Assembly: GCA_000231825.2 (NCBI GenBank) | Contig: JH720309.1 | Coordinates: forward strand, 1,290,575 to 1,341,731 | Reading direction: 5' to 3' | Source of the DNA: Tetrahymena elliotti 4EA | Lineage: Eukaryota; Ciliophora; Oligohymenophorea; Hymenostomatida; Tetrahymenidae | DNA: 51,157 nt | Program-made: the position numbers and the translations under genes | The notes under the pieces: generated by a model | Seen by the model: the letters and a program-made list of their open reading frames with translations, nothing else | Told to the model about the DNA's origin: nothing | Database searches by the model: none | Shown: positions 1 through 10,976 of the stretch, in pieces | Numbering within the stretch: position 1 is the first letter of the stretch | Layout: each line of letters opens with the position of its first letter

Positions 1-354
1 TCACAAATTTAAGAAAAATCAAAATAAATATCTTTTTTAGCTCATAGTCAATTTATGAATTTGTAAAAAATGTTTTAAAGATTATTTCTAAAGTAATATT
101 TAAAGATTAAAAATTTATTTACATGAAAGGTTATAAAATTATATATATTAACATAAGAACAAATGAGAAATATAGTAAGAATTAGTTATTTTATATATTC
201 AACATTACATTATTAATTGTTTGTTTGTTTGTTTGTTAATTCTCGTTAGTTTTTGGGATAGTTATGAGAATTTGGAAAAAAAAGGATGATTAATTCAGAA
301 TTTATAATGAGGATTTCATTTTTTATTAAAATTTAGTTAGGGGAAACGATTGTT
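1..354. other. Downstream flank, no gene seen
   Basis: AT-rich sequence beyond the TGA stop of the minus-strand frame that ends at 355. It holds a (TTTG)n microsatellite at about 217-237. No convincing coding frame was found on either strand. Confidence 0.5.
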
Positions 355-3328
355 TCAGTATTTTTTTCTTTGTGAGGGAGGAGAGTTGTTTGATTTTTAT
401 AGTTTCTTTCCATTAATTTATGGTGTGGTGTTTTTTTGAAAAGATGATTAAGGAAGAGACATGGAAGTGCTTCTTTGATAGTTATTATTTATTTATTAAG
501 ATTTTGTATTTAAATTAGGTTAGTATTTTGCTGATTTGTTAGGTGAGTTTTTCCTAGTCTGATTCATTATTGAATTATTAATACTGTTGTTGGTGATACT
601 CAGCTTTTTTTCTGGAGGCTGACTTTCACTTTTTCTGAATGAATTTGGGCCTTAATTTAGCAAGATGAAATCTTTTTTTGGGAATATGGCACTTACTCCT
701 TCAAAGTTGACTTCAACAGTGTCATCTGAAAAGAATTTTAGGATTTTAACTTGAAGCATTTTAGTTAAAATTAATTTGTCACCTCTAACAGAGATAGAAG
801 TAGAGCGAGTCATTGCATTTTGATTAACTAATTAATAATTAAAATTGAAAATTCAGGATTAAACTTACATTTACAAAATATTTAATTAAAAATGAATGAA
901 TGAAGGTAATAAATAATAAATAAAATGTGTTTGGAATAATGAGCTTACCTTCAGATACTATATAAGGATTTTAAAATGGGTAGGTGAGGTTTTTGGAGGA
1001 ATTTAAGTTTTAAGAAATTGCATTAGGATTTTCTTGATTTTATTGGAAATAATCATTCTTAACATAGTCGTAGCGAGTTAATGATTGATCACTTTATTAA
1101 TTAAATTATCCAGTTATATTGGAGCTAACAGAGGTATTCTTGTTTAATACTAAATGATGTTATGAATCAATATGAGTTCTTGGGGATATTTAATCTGAGG
1201 TGTTGTTGATGTGTGAATTATTTACATTGTTTTTCATATTGAAAGAATATATTTCATTGGATTGGTTAGGACTAAAATCATTTTATTGTTGCTACTAATT
1301 TATTGGAATCTAAGGTTGAGATGTTGATAAACTCTATCTTTGAATTTCACTGCGAGATGTATCTTCCTTCTGTTTATATTCACTTCTTTCAGAGGTCACC
1401 TAAGTTGTTGTGCTTACAACACTTTTTCTCAAATTTATTGAAAGCTATCCAGCTCCTTTTCCTTTCTCACTTTTCAGAGATGGACTTTGTAGATATTTCT
1501 CTTATGAGGCCTCAGTTTGTTCTGAAAAATTACAACTATTTTACATTTACAGCTTTTAGTCTTGTTAAGATGCTTCTATTTTTTGATTGTTATTATTATC
1601 AACTTAAACTATTGTTACTACATTTGTATTCTATTGATTATTGGCTGTATTTAGATTCTATTGATTTAATGCTGTATTTAGATTCTATTGATTATTGGTT
1701 GTGATTTACTATTATTGCTATTGTTACAGTTGTGTGTTGCTAATATTGGCATTGTTGTTGTTGTTGTTGATGATGAATTTTTCAGAGCTGAGTGCTTCTG
1801 AAGTATATTTTTCAACTTATGAGGACAATTATGCCTATTGGTCTATATTTTAGTTGGAAAGCTGATTAATATATTAAAGCGATTAAATTTAGTTAAAATC
1901 TGGATTGTTGTTAGATGGTTGGCTTTATTATTGCTGTATTTAATTTTGATATGCTTATTAAAATTATAGTTAAGTGGATGATCTATTGAAACAAGGTGAG
2001 GGAGCGAAAGAACAAGTAGATTAAATATTTGAATTATGAAAAGTATATAAATTACTATTGATGCTCTAAGACCCTTAAATCATTTGAATTGGACTGTTTG
2101 GATATTATTAGGAGGACACACTTTGCTGCTATTATCTGAATGCGAATTGCTGATTTTATTTAGTAGGAGAAAAAAGAGTCCCATCCTTGAATGTAGATAT
2201 AGCTCCTAAAGGTATTTTCTAGCTGTTGTTAGAAGGAGAATTTGAGAAATCAAAATTGCCAGATTGTGCTTAAACTTAAAGATTTTAAGTTTATTATTTT
2301 TCAGATTTAACTTGACTTAAATTTATGCTTAGCATTGCTGAGATGTTTTGATTATTTTATTTTCTTGGACTGTTTGGATAGCTATCTACTCCTTATTTTT
2401 GAATTGAACTAGAGCTTAATTAAGAAAGCTATTGTTAAATAGGAGGTGATGAAAGTCCTTGATAAATTAAAAATTCAGATTTAGTTAGAATTTCATCCTT
2501 TTAAGGACTTTATTGGTCACTCTAATTAGCATTCTGATGATAAATATCAGAAATATCTTAGATATTAATATTGTTGTTGCTTTCACATTATTCCAAGTTC
2601 ATTAAAGGAATATTGTTCCACTGAGAAGGACGCACTTTTTTAATCACAAGTGGAGAGTGACTGGCTAAGAAATTAGGATTTTCATTCATTAGAGCTGCAG
2701 TGCTTCCTTACATAGACGTTAATGTGCCTTAACTAGTTTAATTATCTTTAATCTCCAAAGAAACTTACCCATTTTCTTAAGCATTTAAAGTAGTAGCACT
2801 TAAATTCTTTTACAATTAATTATTATTATTGTTGTTGACATTAGCTTAATTTGATTCCTCTGTAAGGAAATTTTTTTTGTTTCTTTGTTTTAAGCCATTA
2901 GATGGTTAATTCGCACTTTAAACATTTAAAAAGTTTCCTGAATACTAGGAGCCAACAGGAAGATTCTAAAAAGTTTCAACAAATTGATTATTGTTATTCT
3001 CTGATTCAGTGTTGCTATTTTGAGGATTAGGTTTTATAAGTTGATTTGGATTAGAATTACTAGATAGATCACCAGACTTGGAAGAAGAAGTAAAATCTTA
3101 TTTATTTTGATTTTCATCTGAGTTTTGAAAATTCTAAGAGTCTTTCCTTTCATATGAGCTATAATTTTGAGTATATTGATATTTTTCATACAAAGAGCTG
3201 TATCTGTTCTAGCTCCTTCTAAGCTGATTAGACATAACAGAGGAAGAATCATTGCTATCTACTTCTTTAACAGACTAAAGAATTACAGGTTTGTGACTTT
3301 CCTTATTTTTGTAAACATTTTCTGATAT
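355..3328 (-). CDS. Q/N/S-rich protein, two exons; possibly the alternative C-terminal part of the upstream cyclase gene
   Basis: With TAA/TAG read as Gln, one minus-strand frame stays open from 3328 to 949 with no TGA, although the complementary trinucleotide occurs dozens of times in the other two frames. It is joined by a GT..AG intron (828-948) to a final exon 827-355 ending in TGA. The join G|TT keeps the frame. Most of the protein is low-complexity Asn, Gln, Ser and Lys. The last exon has a more ordered block (starting SISVRGDKLILTKMLQ) of beta-strand-like character. A coding-level repeat of about 30 bp lies near 1625-1700 and a CAA run near 1753. The first in-frame ATG is at 3235, but coding-like sequence continues upstream of it to 3328, where a possible AAG acceptor lies and no in-frame ATG is available; an in-frame TGA at 3416-3418 closes the frame. 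The exon therefore probably begins at a splice site. I assign no function. Confidence 0.6.
828..948 (-). other. Intron of the Q/N/S-rich gene
   Basis: GTAAGC donor at 948 and ATTAG acceptor at 829-828 on the minus strand. The 121-bp segment is more AT-rich than its flanks, and the flanking exons join in phase 1 (GAA G|TT). Confidence 0.65.
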
Positions 3329-3919
3329 CTTTTTTAATAAAATTATATTTTTAAAATTAATTAAAATATTTTTGATTTTTAAATTTATTTATTGAACTAT
3401 CTACCTATCTACCAATCAAAATTTATCAAATAAAAGCATAGTAAACAAGCAAGCAAGTAAACAAATAAACAAACAAACAAACAAAAAATTACAACATAAC
3501 AAATGAGGGAATGAAAAATAGGATAGATAAGGATGAAAACAAAAATTATATACAAAGTTAATACAAAGATACAAGAGTTAATTATAATATAAAGTATTAT
3601 TGAGTCTTTAATTATTCATTTGTTAGTCATTTTTTGTTAGAAAAGAAGAAATTTGTTAACTTTTTATATACTTTTTTTTATTAAATTTATGATTCACATT
3701 TGTTATTTATTATACATTTTTTATTTTTTTTATCTTTTGCTTGGCTTTTTTCTTTGTTTATTTGTTTGCTTGCTTGCTTGTTTGTTTGTTTTTTGATAGG
3801 TAGTTAGTTATTTTGTTATTTATTTATTAAATTTGTCAAAAATGTTTGTTTGATTTTGATTTTATATAAAATGCTAATTTGAATTGAAAATAATTTCAAC
3901 TGTATTTAATAATGATTAC
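3329..3919 (-). other. Candidate alternative intron or intergenic spacer between the cyclase and the Q/N/S-rich frame
   Basis: Just before the cyclase TGA (3896-3898) lies a phase-0 GTAATC donor at 3919, and a phase-0 acceptor (AAAAAAG) at 3330-3329. Splicing here would skip the stop and fuse the two frames, giving 2632 residues in total. Against this, the acceptor is purine-rich and the intron would be 591 bp. If it is not spliced, the segment is the spacer between two genes. It is AT-rich with TTTG/CAAA microsatellites. Confidence 0.4.
3446..3780. repeat. Imperfect inverted repeat, 28-bp arms
   Basis: The segment 3446-3473 (CAAGCAAGCAAG then AAACAAA units) is the reverse complement of 3753-3780 at 27 of 28 positions, with a spacer of about 280 bp. 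The arms are microsatellite-like, so slippage may explain them, but a transcript of the region could fold into a long hairpin. Confidence 0.7.
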
Positions 3920-6900
3920 TTCATTGACTGGATCTGTGTGTAGAATATTTTAATCTAGATAAGGAGATTTTATTTCTATGGAAGACTAGTTGAAAATGTT
4001 CTCATTATCATCAACTCCCCTAGATTCTCTTGATTCGAATCCTGACTGAGTGTTCTTGTTGTTTGAGTATTTTGTAGTGACAGAAAAAGATTTTTAGTTG
4101 TTTCTTTGGCTATTCATTTAGTTAATGATATCTTAGTTCTAGGAAGTATTACTAGGCTATTATGAAGCAGCAGTCTCATCTCCATAAAATTAATCACTTA
4201 ATTTATTTTTATAGTTAGAGCGCTGTTTTAGCAAGTTATCTTCTTCCTCTTCCTTAATTTCTGTCAAAATCTCTTTTGGAATCCCAGTCACACTGCGTTT
4301 TGGTATTGATTTATCAGAGCTTAAGGAATTTTCATCATTTGAAGGCTAATCGTCACTACTATTTAATAAATTTTATTAAATTTACTCAAACGTTCTAATA
4401 TTTTTCAAATTAAATTATTTTATTTAAAATGAATGAATAGATAATCTTAATATTAAAATTATTTAGATTGATTTATTTGGAAATATAAAATAAATAAATG
4501 AATGAAATAAATACCTGCTTTTATGTATTTTAGAGCGATCAAAGTAATTGCTATCTCCTCTGAGGGGATTATAATTTTAAAAGAGATACTCTTTATCTAC
4601 TTTAAATAATTTAGGGTTTTGTGAGTGGAATTAAGTGGATTAACCAAATTTTTTATATCTTTCATCAGTAAGGATAGACATTTCTGCAATGTGACTCATA
4701 AAAAGCATAAGACCTTTGTAGATAAGAGTTTTTACTCTTTCTTTGTTAAGTTAGATTTGCTCAGTATTATTAATATATTCATTTTAAGTTTCATCCTCAA
4801 TAGGATTTTTAAGTTTTCTTATGCTGACACTTAATTTAGATTTGTTTAGAGTGAGTCTACCTCCATGAAAGTTTTTAGGTAATCTCATACTAGTGGATCT
4901 CTCTTTATTAGTTTATCTATTCCTTCTTTCATAGTCATACCATCTGTATAATTATTGCTGTTAGACCTAAGCTATTTCTAAAGGCAGTTAAATCTTACCA
5001 AAATTTTATGTGAAGTAACTAAACTATTAGTATGTTTTAGCATACTCAATGTAAATTTACCACTCATCAAAAATATCTTCTTCATTGCTAGAAAAAATGA
5101 AATCTCTTTTACTATTCTTAAGTTAATCTTTTTTGTACCACTTCTCAGCATGTAAGATAAATTAAGTCTGTCCTTATATTTCTTTTGTTTTTTCTATACT
5201 TATTATATCTTTCAACAAAATAGAAGCTAAAAACTCCTAAGGACTATCTTCAAACTCCTTGATATTGTGGTAATATCTATTTTTTAAATTAAATTTATTA
5301 TAACATTAAAGATTGAATAACATAAACTATTAATTTTTAATTTATTATCCAATAAAAAAATTATTTATTAAGAAATTTCTAAATAAATAAATGTTAATAT
5401 TCTTTTATCTTTTGGTATTATTATTAAAAAGATATTTTATGATCTACTTTAAAGACCTATTAAGAGTTATTAGTTTATTGATTTTACATCTTATTTTTAT
5501 TTTTCTTCAAATAAATTTTATTTTTTATTTAATATTAACATTAAAAAATGTCTCAATATATGAACAAAATTACTCTCAATTTATTGATTAAATTAACGAT
5601 TCTTAATAAAAGCTTAACAATAGCATCTATTAAACTCAGAATTTTTTCTTTCAGTAAAATATTTTTTTTATTTAATTTATTAAAAAAAGATTTTTCTTTG
5701 GACAAAAAATATTTTAGAATTTCCATTTAGTTTTCTGACTGAAATTTTCTTGATTGAATTTTAAGTCTTTTTGGAGTAAAAAAGATATTTTAGAAAAATT
5801 ACCTAAGATCGTAGATTGTAAGGATAACGTATCTATCTGCTTTGGTTACACCTCTGTCACTTTTTTTGCTTAGAATAGAGTTGTGAAGGACACACATGCG
5901 ATCTGAACGATTGCTGCTTTGTTTGAGTAAATTGGTGACCTTTTTTACTATGATAGCAGTTTTTGCTTTAAGCTCAATTTGTTTGTCTCCTGAGTTCAAG
6001 GCTTAACGACGAGTGTTTTCTCCTAATTTTAGATGGAAAATTAATCTTCTTTTTTCATGCTATTCGTTATTTTCTAGCTATGTCATGGTTTATATATTTT
6101 CTGCTACGTTTAGATGAAGTTATCTTCTTTATGAGAAATCCATACGCTAGTAGATAACTTCTCTAATATATGGGTGAGTACATCTAAAATAAATGTTATT
6201 AGAGTTATGCTCAACTATTTCAATAAATTGGTTTTATTCTAAATTGGTCAATAAATCAATAAGTTATTCATTTTTAATTAATTCTTTGAAAGGTTGCACT
6301 TTGCTCAACATTTCAAAATCAAAAACTGTGCCAATAACACTGGCTATTTTCATAATCAACAATTCTTCAGTTTTAATTTGATCTAAAATTGGACCATAGA
6401 TTTTTCTTTTAACTTTATAAAAATATTGAAATAAAACATTTATTTTCATTTGAATTATAATTTGTTTACTTAATGGAGAATTGATTGTAATAAATTCTTC
6501 ACAAAGCATTAAATTTCTCAATTCATCAGTGATAAATGCAGTTTTTCTGTAATTATAACTAGTGATGTAACCTTCCTTTTCTAATTATTCTGAACTAATA
6601 TTTTTTCCAGCCATTAACAAAAGTTTATTTTCTAAGAAGCTCTCCACACAATCAAGAAGCAATAAAGGATTTCCATTTGTTTTGAATTAAAGAAAATAAT
6701 AAAAAAATAATTTGGGAAATTCTTGCAATCTTTCTTTAATTTAACTAAAAAATAAGAAAGAAATAGAGCTCACATCAAAATCATCACTTTCATCTCTATC
6801 ATTTTTATTTTTATAAGAAACATTTTCAATATTTAAAACAACTTTAAGTAATTCTTTTATTTTCTCAGTTTCTTTAAATGTAAAATTATTCAATTCAATC

Positions 6901-9900
6901 ACTTAGTACAAGTCCACACTCACTGTTTTTTTATTAAAATAATTTTTTTGTTAAGAAAAAGTTTGAAATGAATGGGTATCTGCTATGACCCTCTCCTCCC
7001 TCCCTCCCCCATTGAAATAATTAATTAAACTAACAAAAATAAAAATTTTTACTGTCAAGAAGTAATTCTTCAATGGACGAAACACAATCTTAATAAATAT
7101 CTTCTTGCATAGGAGTTTTAGGATTTGCATCAACTTACACAGGTTTTTCGAAATAGTTTGTACGAGCTGTTGCAAAGAATTGTATGTTATCAAAGTATTT
7201 TAAGAGAGTTCTAATCATTTTGAATGAATAGACATCATAATTATGAATGTCTTCTAATACAATAATTAAGGGTGCAACAAAATTTTTAGGATTAAAAGAA
7301 CCTCTTGAATTGTTTATATTAATATGTCCTTCCATTTCATAATGTTCTTTTTGTTCTAAATATGCAGAAAAAAACTCTCTGACTAGTTTAGCTAAAAGCA
7401 TGTATTCATTTTTAATTCTTTCATCCGAATCTTCTCCCACATTAATTTGATTTTCTTTGATTTTTGGTGGAGCATCAAATCTTGCTAGAAGATTAAATTT
7501 TTCCAAGCCAAATAATTGCTTAATAGTTGTTTGCATTTATTGTGATTGACCTGACAAAGAAGGGATTAACTTATACAAAAATTATATCTTAGCTTCCAAA
7601 GAAGGATCACACATATTCATTCTTTTCATTAACAATCTAAATAATGTTTTAATTGGTTTTCTCATTCCGTTGCATTTATATTTAGATGTCTTCGAATTTA
7701 TACTAGAAACAATGATTTAAACTGATTCGTCATATTTGAATTTCATGTATGTCTTTTTATGAATGTCATCATGAATATTCAGCAACAATTTACGTAAAAA
7801 TAAAGATTTTCCCACACCAACAGGCCCTTTTATCAAAGTAAAGCCTTTACATCTCATAATTTTACCTTTCATTTATTAATTCTAAAGACCCTTCATAAAT
7901 TATTTAAATATCCCATATGCTTTTTAAAATTTATCTTCTTGAAGAACAATTGTTTTATATAAACTTAATTATTTCTTCTGTTCATCATGTTGTTTGCTTA
8001 ACAAAGGAGTTCCTCCCATTGAATTTTAAGTATCCTTTAAAAATCCTCCACCATCTACTCCTCTAGGTGAAAAGAATATATTTGAAGGATTCGTATTCAT
8101 TGGTACATTCAGCATCTTTCGAGTTGCACTCATTTTTTTATTCTAAACAAGAGGTACTGGTGTGTCTGAAGAACCATCATCATTTGGTTTTTCTAAAAGT
8201 TTTGGATTCCATATTGGATAGCAATATCTGTGAGTTCTTACTGAAGGAAAATAATTATCCTTATACTCTGATTTCATTCTCTCAGCTGAGTAAAATAATG
8301 GTTCATAAATAGGAAGATACATGCTCTTTCCTTTAAATTTCTTCCAATCCCAAAATCTAAAATCAATTTTATTCATGGCCTATTTAGCTGTTGTCTCATC
8401 AACCAGAATCCTTTTATCTTTCTCCTTACAAGCACATGACATAATTCTAGCTGATAAATTAACACTATCGCCAATTACAGAATACTCTCTACGATTACCA
8501 CTAGTACCTACAACACCAGCAAAAACCAAACCTGAAGATATACCAATACTGCATTTGCAATTAATTTTCTCTATTAAAATTACAAAATTAAAATTCAAAA
8601 ATACTAACTTTTTAAAAATATTTCCTCATTTGGTATTTTTCGCTGTTTAATATAATAATAATTAAAATTTTACTTAAAGATTTATAAATTTGCTGAGCAC
8701 ACAGAACAGCACGAGCAGCGTCGTCTTCATGAGAAGTAGGAGGAAGACCAAATACAACAATCATAGTACTTCCTTTATCATCCATAAGAAATTTATTTAA
8801 AGAGCCTTCTTAAAGATAGACACATTTTTAAATGCATTCAATAACTTTTTATACTCTGTTAAGACCTTCTTAAGAAGCAATATGATTTAAATCAATACCA
8901 ATATTCATAAAAAGAACAGTCAGCCATCTAAGCTCACTAGACCATCTTTCCAATCCTAAATTAATATACATTTTTAGCGCCTTTGGAATATATCTTTCAA
9001 CATCAGGACGTATAATTTCAATTTAAGCTGGAGAAAGCTAATCCTTAATCTATAAAGAAGCAGAAACATTTCTAACTTTTTATTTAGTATTCAACACCTA
9101 AAAAAACTTTTTTTTATCATCCTTCTTTGTAACTTCTATCATCTATATTGGTTTTATTAAAAAATAGAAATTTAATCAAAGTAAAATAACTCTTCAAAAA
9201 TTAGTTTTTCTAAATAAGTTAATTTATTTGTTTATTTAGGTTTTCAATAAAAATTTTATCAAAGAATTTTCGTTGTTGTTAAAACAAATGTTTAAATTTG
9301 ATTAATTAAATTTAGTTAAAAACTTGTCTGTTAGCTTTGTTTTTTTATTTAAAAAAATAAAATAAGTTGAGTTATTATTTCTGCGTTTAAAGATCATATT
9401 TCTTAAAAAACTGATTAATTTAAGCTTTTTTTAATAAAATTATTTGTTGGCTTTTGCAATAAAATAAGATTTTTCACAAAAAAATAGTTTTTTTATTTTT
9501 TATAATTCATAAGTAAATGAGCAGGATTTATTTATTAAATTTACTAATTTTTTTCAAATACTTTAAGTAGGAGTCTTGTATTTTTAATGATAAAAGCTGT
9601 TAATATTTCAAGCAAAATAAGGTAAAAATACTCTCTTTGAAATTCATGAATTAATTAGGTTTTGTGTGAAATTATGATGGTGGGCTTAAAAATAAATAAG
9701 TATATTTTAAGTTAAGATCAATTTTCAATAAATTATGTATGTGGTTAAGGATAATTGAAATTCTTAAATATCAAATAGTATTTTTAGAAATAATGAACCA
9801 GCCAAACTTTAAATTTCATTGGAAAAATAAACAAATTAAAAGTAAGCTCAAATCAAGAGACTATTTGTTAATTAGAAACTAAATTTTCTTTATTTCTGAA

Positions 9901-10976
9901 AATTTTCTATTGTTCCTTTGCTTGCTAATTTGTTTAATTGCTTGTTCCTTTGCTCGTTTATTTGTTTGTTCCTTTTTTTTGCTTGTTGTTTAATGAGTTA
10001 GTAATAGGTTTTAATATAGATCTTTTTAATAGGATTATTTTTATTGCTTTAAAATTCCAATGAAATATGGATGGTAATTTTAGCCTATTTTTTAATCTTT
10101 GAATGAATGACTTGCTGTGATGTTTTATAATTATTCCAAATTTTTTAGAGAGCTTTGTTGCTATTTAGAACTATTGTGAATTAGGGTGTTTTTTGTAAAA
10201 TATTGTTTGCTTTTTATTTACATCAAAGTAGTTCTCCTTGCGAAGGTAGTGCTCGACTTCTTCGGAAATGATAACAACACCCCCCTTTTCAGCGTGAGAT
10301 TCACTTTCAAAGGCTTATATGAGGGGATTGCCAGCAGGGAGGTATTCTGCTCTATTCAAAACTCCTCCAACATAAATAATTGAGAAATCCCCTATTCCGA
10401 AACCTATTTTGACTGAGAGCATAATTTAATCAACAATTTTAGTTTCCTTTAATTTTTTCTGAATGTTCATTGCACTTTATACAGCTAAATGACAACTGTT
10501 TAAAAGAAATTGATCCTTATCAGCTTCATCTTTCTTTTCATCTGGAGGTGGAGGCCATACAACAATCATGGCATCTCCTGCAAATTTAAAAATATCTCCT
10601 CCCGATTTACCAATTTCCTAGACCATTAATTCCATATATCTATTGATTGCAAATGCTATAATTTCATTGCCTTCAGGCCCTATTTTTGAATAGCTTTCTG
10701 TAAGGTTTGTAAAACCAGAAATATCAGCAAACATAACGACTGACCTCAATTCCTACTTAATAGGCAATTCAGGGACTGCCATAATTTATTAAATTGCTAT
10801 TTAAATAAGTAAAATTAAATATAATTTGCTAAATTAGGTGTGATTTTACCTCCTTATACTTAATTCTGCTACAACATATTTTTCTAATCTAAAATGTTCT
10901 TAATAACTAACGCTGGGACGAATCCTAAAAATCCATGACGGCCTCCTAAGGCATTCTATCTCCCATCATTTGACAT
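3896..10976 (-). CDS. Soluble-adenylyl-cyclase-type class III cyclase with P-loop ATPase region and C-terminal PH domain
   Basis: Expected to convert ATP to cAMP and pyrophosphate. I build seven exons (10976-10850, 10796-10222, 9142-8674, 8570-7053, 6922-5803, 5276-4515, 4394-3896); phases agree at every join and give 1689 residues. A short N-terminal segment is followed by cyclase domain C1 (about 55-230) with both metal-binding Asp motifs (MFADISGFT and FAGDAMIVVW). Domain C2 (about 285-500) has Asn where the first metal Asp would be, but keeps the transition-state Asn and Arg (DSVNLSARIM). This asymmetric pattern is typical of ADCY10. A Walker A motif GPVGVGKS lies near 638 and LIIVLEDIH is a Walker-B-like strand. 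A winged-helix-like stretch contains RCTHPYIREVIYQRMDFSQR. A PH domain follows at about 1235-1380, with DRYVILTIYDLRYY and ending EDIFDEWQIYIEYAK. The tail is low complexity. The ATG at 10976 is the first Met before a sequence resembling the sAC N-terminus. Confidence 0.88.
4395..4514 (-). other. Intron 6 of the cyclase
   Basis: GTATTT donor and TATTAG acceptor, 120 bp, phase 2 (AGC AG|A). The exons on both sides read as charged, Ser/Asn-rich tail sequence in one frame. Confidence 0.65.
5277..5802 (-). other. Intron 5 of the cyclase, inside the PH domain
   Basis: AG|GTAATT donor and AAATAG|A acceptor, 526 bp. Joining the exons turns a broken frame into a continuous PH-domain strand (ILTIYDLR then YYHNIKEF), which is the main evidence for the splice. 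Small frames inside the intron on both strands look like chance products of AT-rich DNA. Confidence 0.75.
6923..7052 (-). other. Intron 4 of the cyclase, carrying a G-run motif
   Basis: GTAAAA donor and AACAG acceptor, 130 bp, phase 1. Without removal the frame runs into a TGA; with removal it continues as an alpha-helical ATPase region. The intron contains the G-rich tract listed separately. Confidence 0.75.
6989..7010 (-). promoter_or_regulatory. Possible intronic G-quadruplex motif
   Basis: On the minus (transcribed-sense) strand this 22-base stretch has four runs of three or more G (5, 3, 3 and 3) separated by loops of 1, 1 and 6 bases, the pattern of a G-quadruplex. It stands out in an intron and genome that are otherwise overwhelmingly A and T. 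It could affect splicing or processing of the cyclase transcript; that is inference. Confidence 0.6.
8571..8673 (-). other. Intron 3 of the cyclase, inside C2
   Basis: GTAAAA donor and TTAATAG acceptor, 103 bp. Removing it joins AQQIYKSL to INCKCSIGISSG, restoring the normal C2 core. Confidence 0.75.
9143..10221 (-). other. Long candidate intron 2 of the cyclase, between C1 and C2
   Basis: GTAAAT donor after KENYFD and ATATAG acceptor before an in-frame ATG, both phase 0; 1079 bp, the longest intron in the window. Three copies of a TTGTTCCTTTGC-like motif lie at 9910-9980. The alternative is that C1 and C2 are separate genes, the second starting at the ATG at 9142. The linker and the sAC domain order favour one gene. 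Confidence 0.6.
10797..10849 (-). other. Intron 1 of the cyclase
   Basis: 53 bp, GTAAAA donor and AAATAG acceptor, phase 1. It joins a 42-codon first exon (MSNDGRQNALGG start) to the C1 domain. The ATG inside exon 2 (MAVPELPI) is an alternative start if this exon is wrong. Confidence 0.65.

Noticed and set aside
580..827. Polo-box-like reading of the last exon of the Q/N/S-rich gene
   Set aside because: A short strand pattern resembles a polo box, but there is no kinase domain in the frame and too few diagnostic residues.
1303..1704. 133-residue plus-strand ORF
   Set aside because: Antisense shadow of the long minus-strand Q/N/S-rich frame; Leu/Tyr/Ser-rich composition is the complement of Gln/Asn codons.
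4021..4045. tRNA T-arm-like GATTCGAATCC
   Set aside because: It lies inside a cyclase coding exon and no acceptor or anticodon stem can be formed around it.
5391..5730. Two plus-strand ORFs of 60-66 residues
   Set aside because: They lie inside intron 5 of the cyclase and have only AT-driven composition.
6951..7193. 80-residue minus-strand ORF with a Gly-rich piece
   Set aside because: It reads cyclase exon 4 out of frame and then crosses the intron; the Gly run is the intronic G tract.
8067..8650. Plus-strand ORFs of 81 and 109 residues
   Set aside because: Antisense to the cyclase C2 region, whose minus-strand frame carries clear conserved motifs.
10186..10383. 65-residue plus-strand ORF
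   Set aside because: Antisense to the end of the C1 domain.
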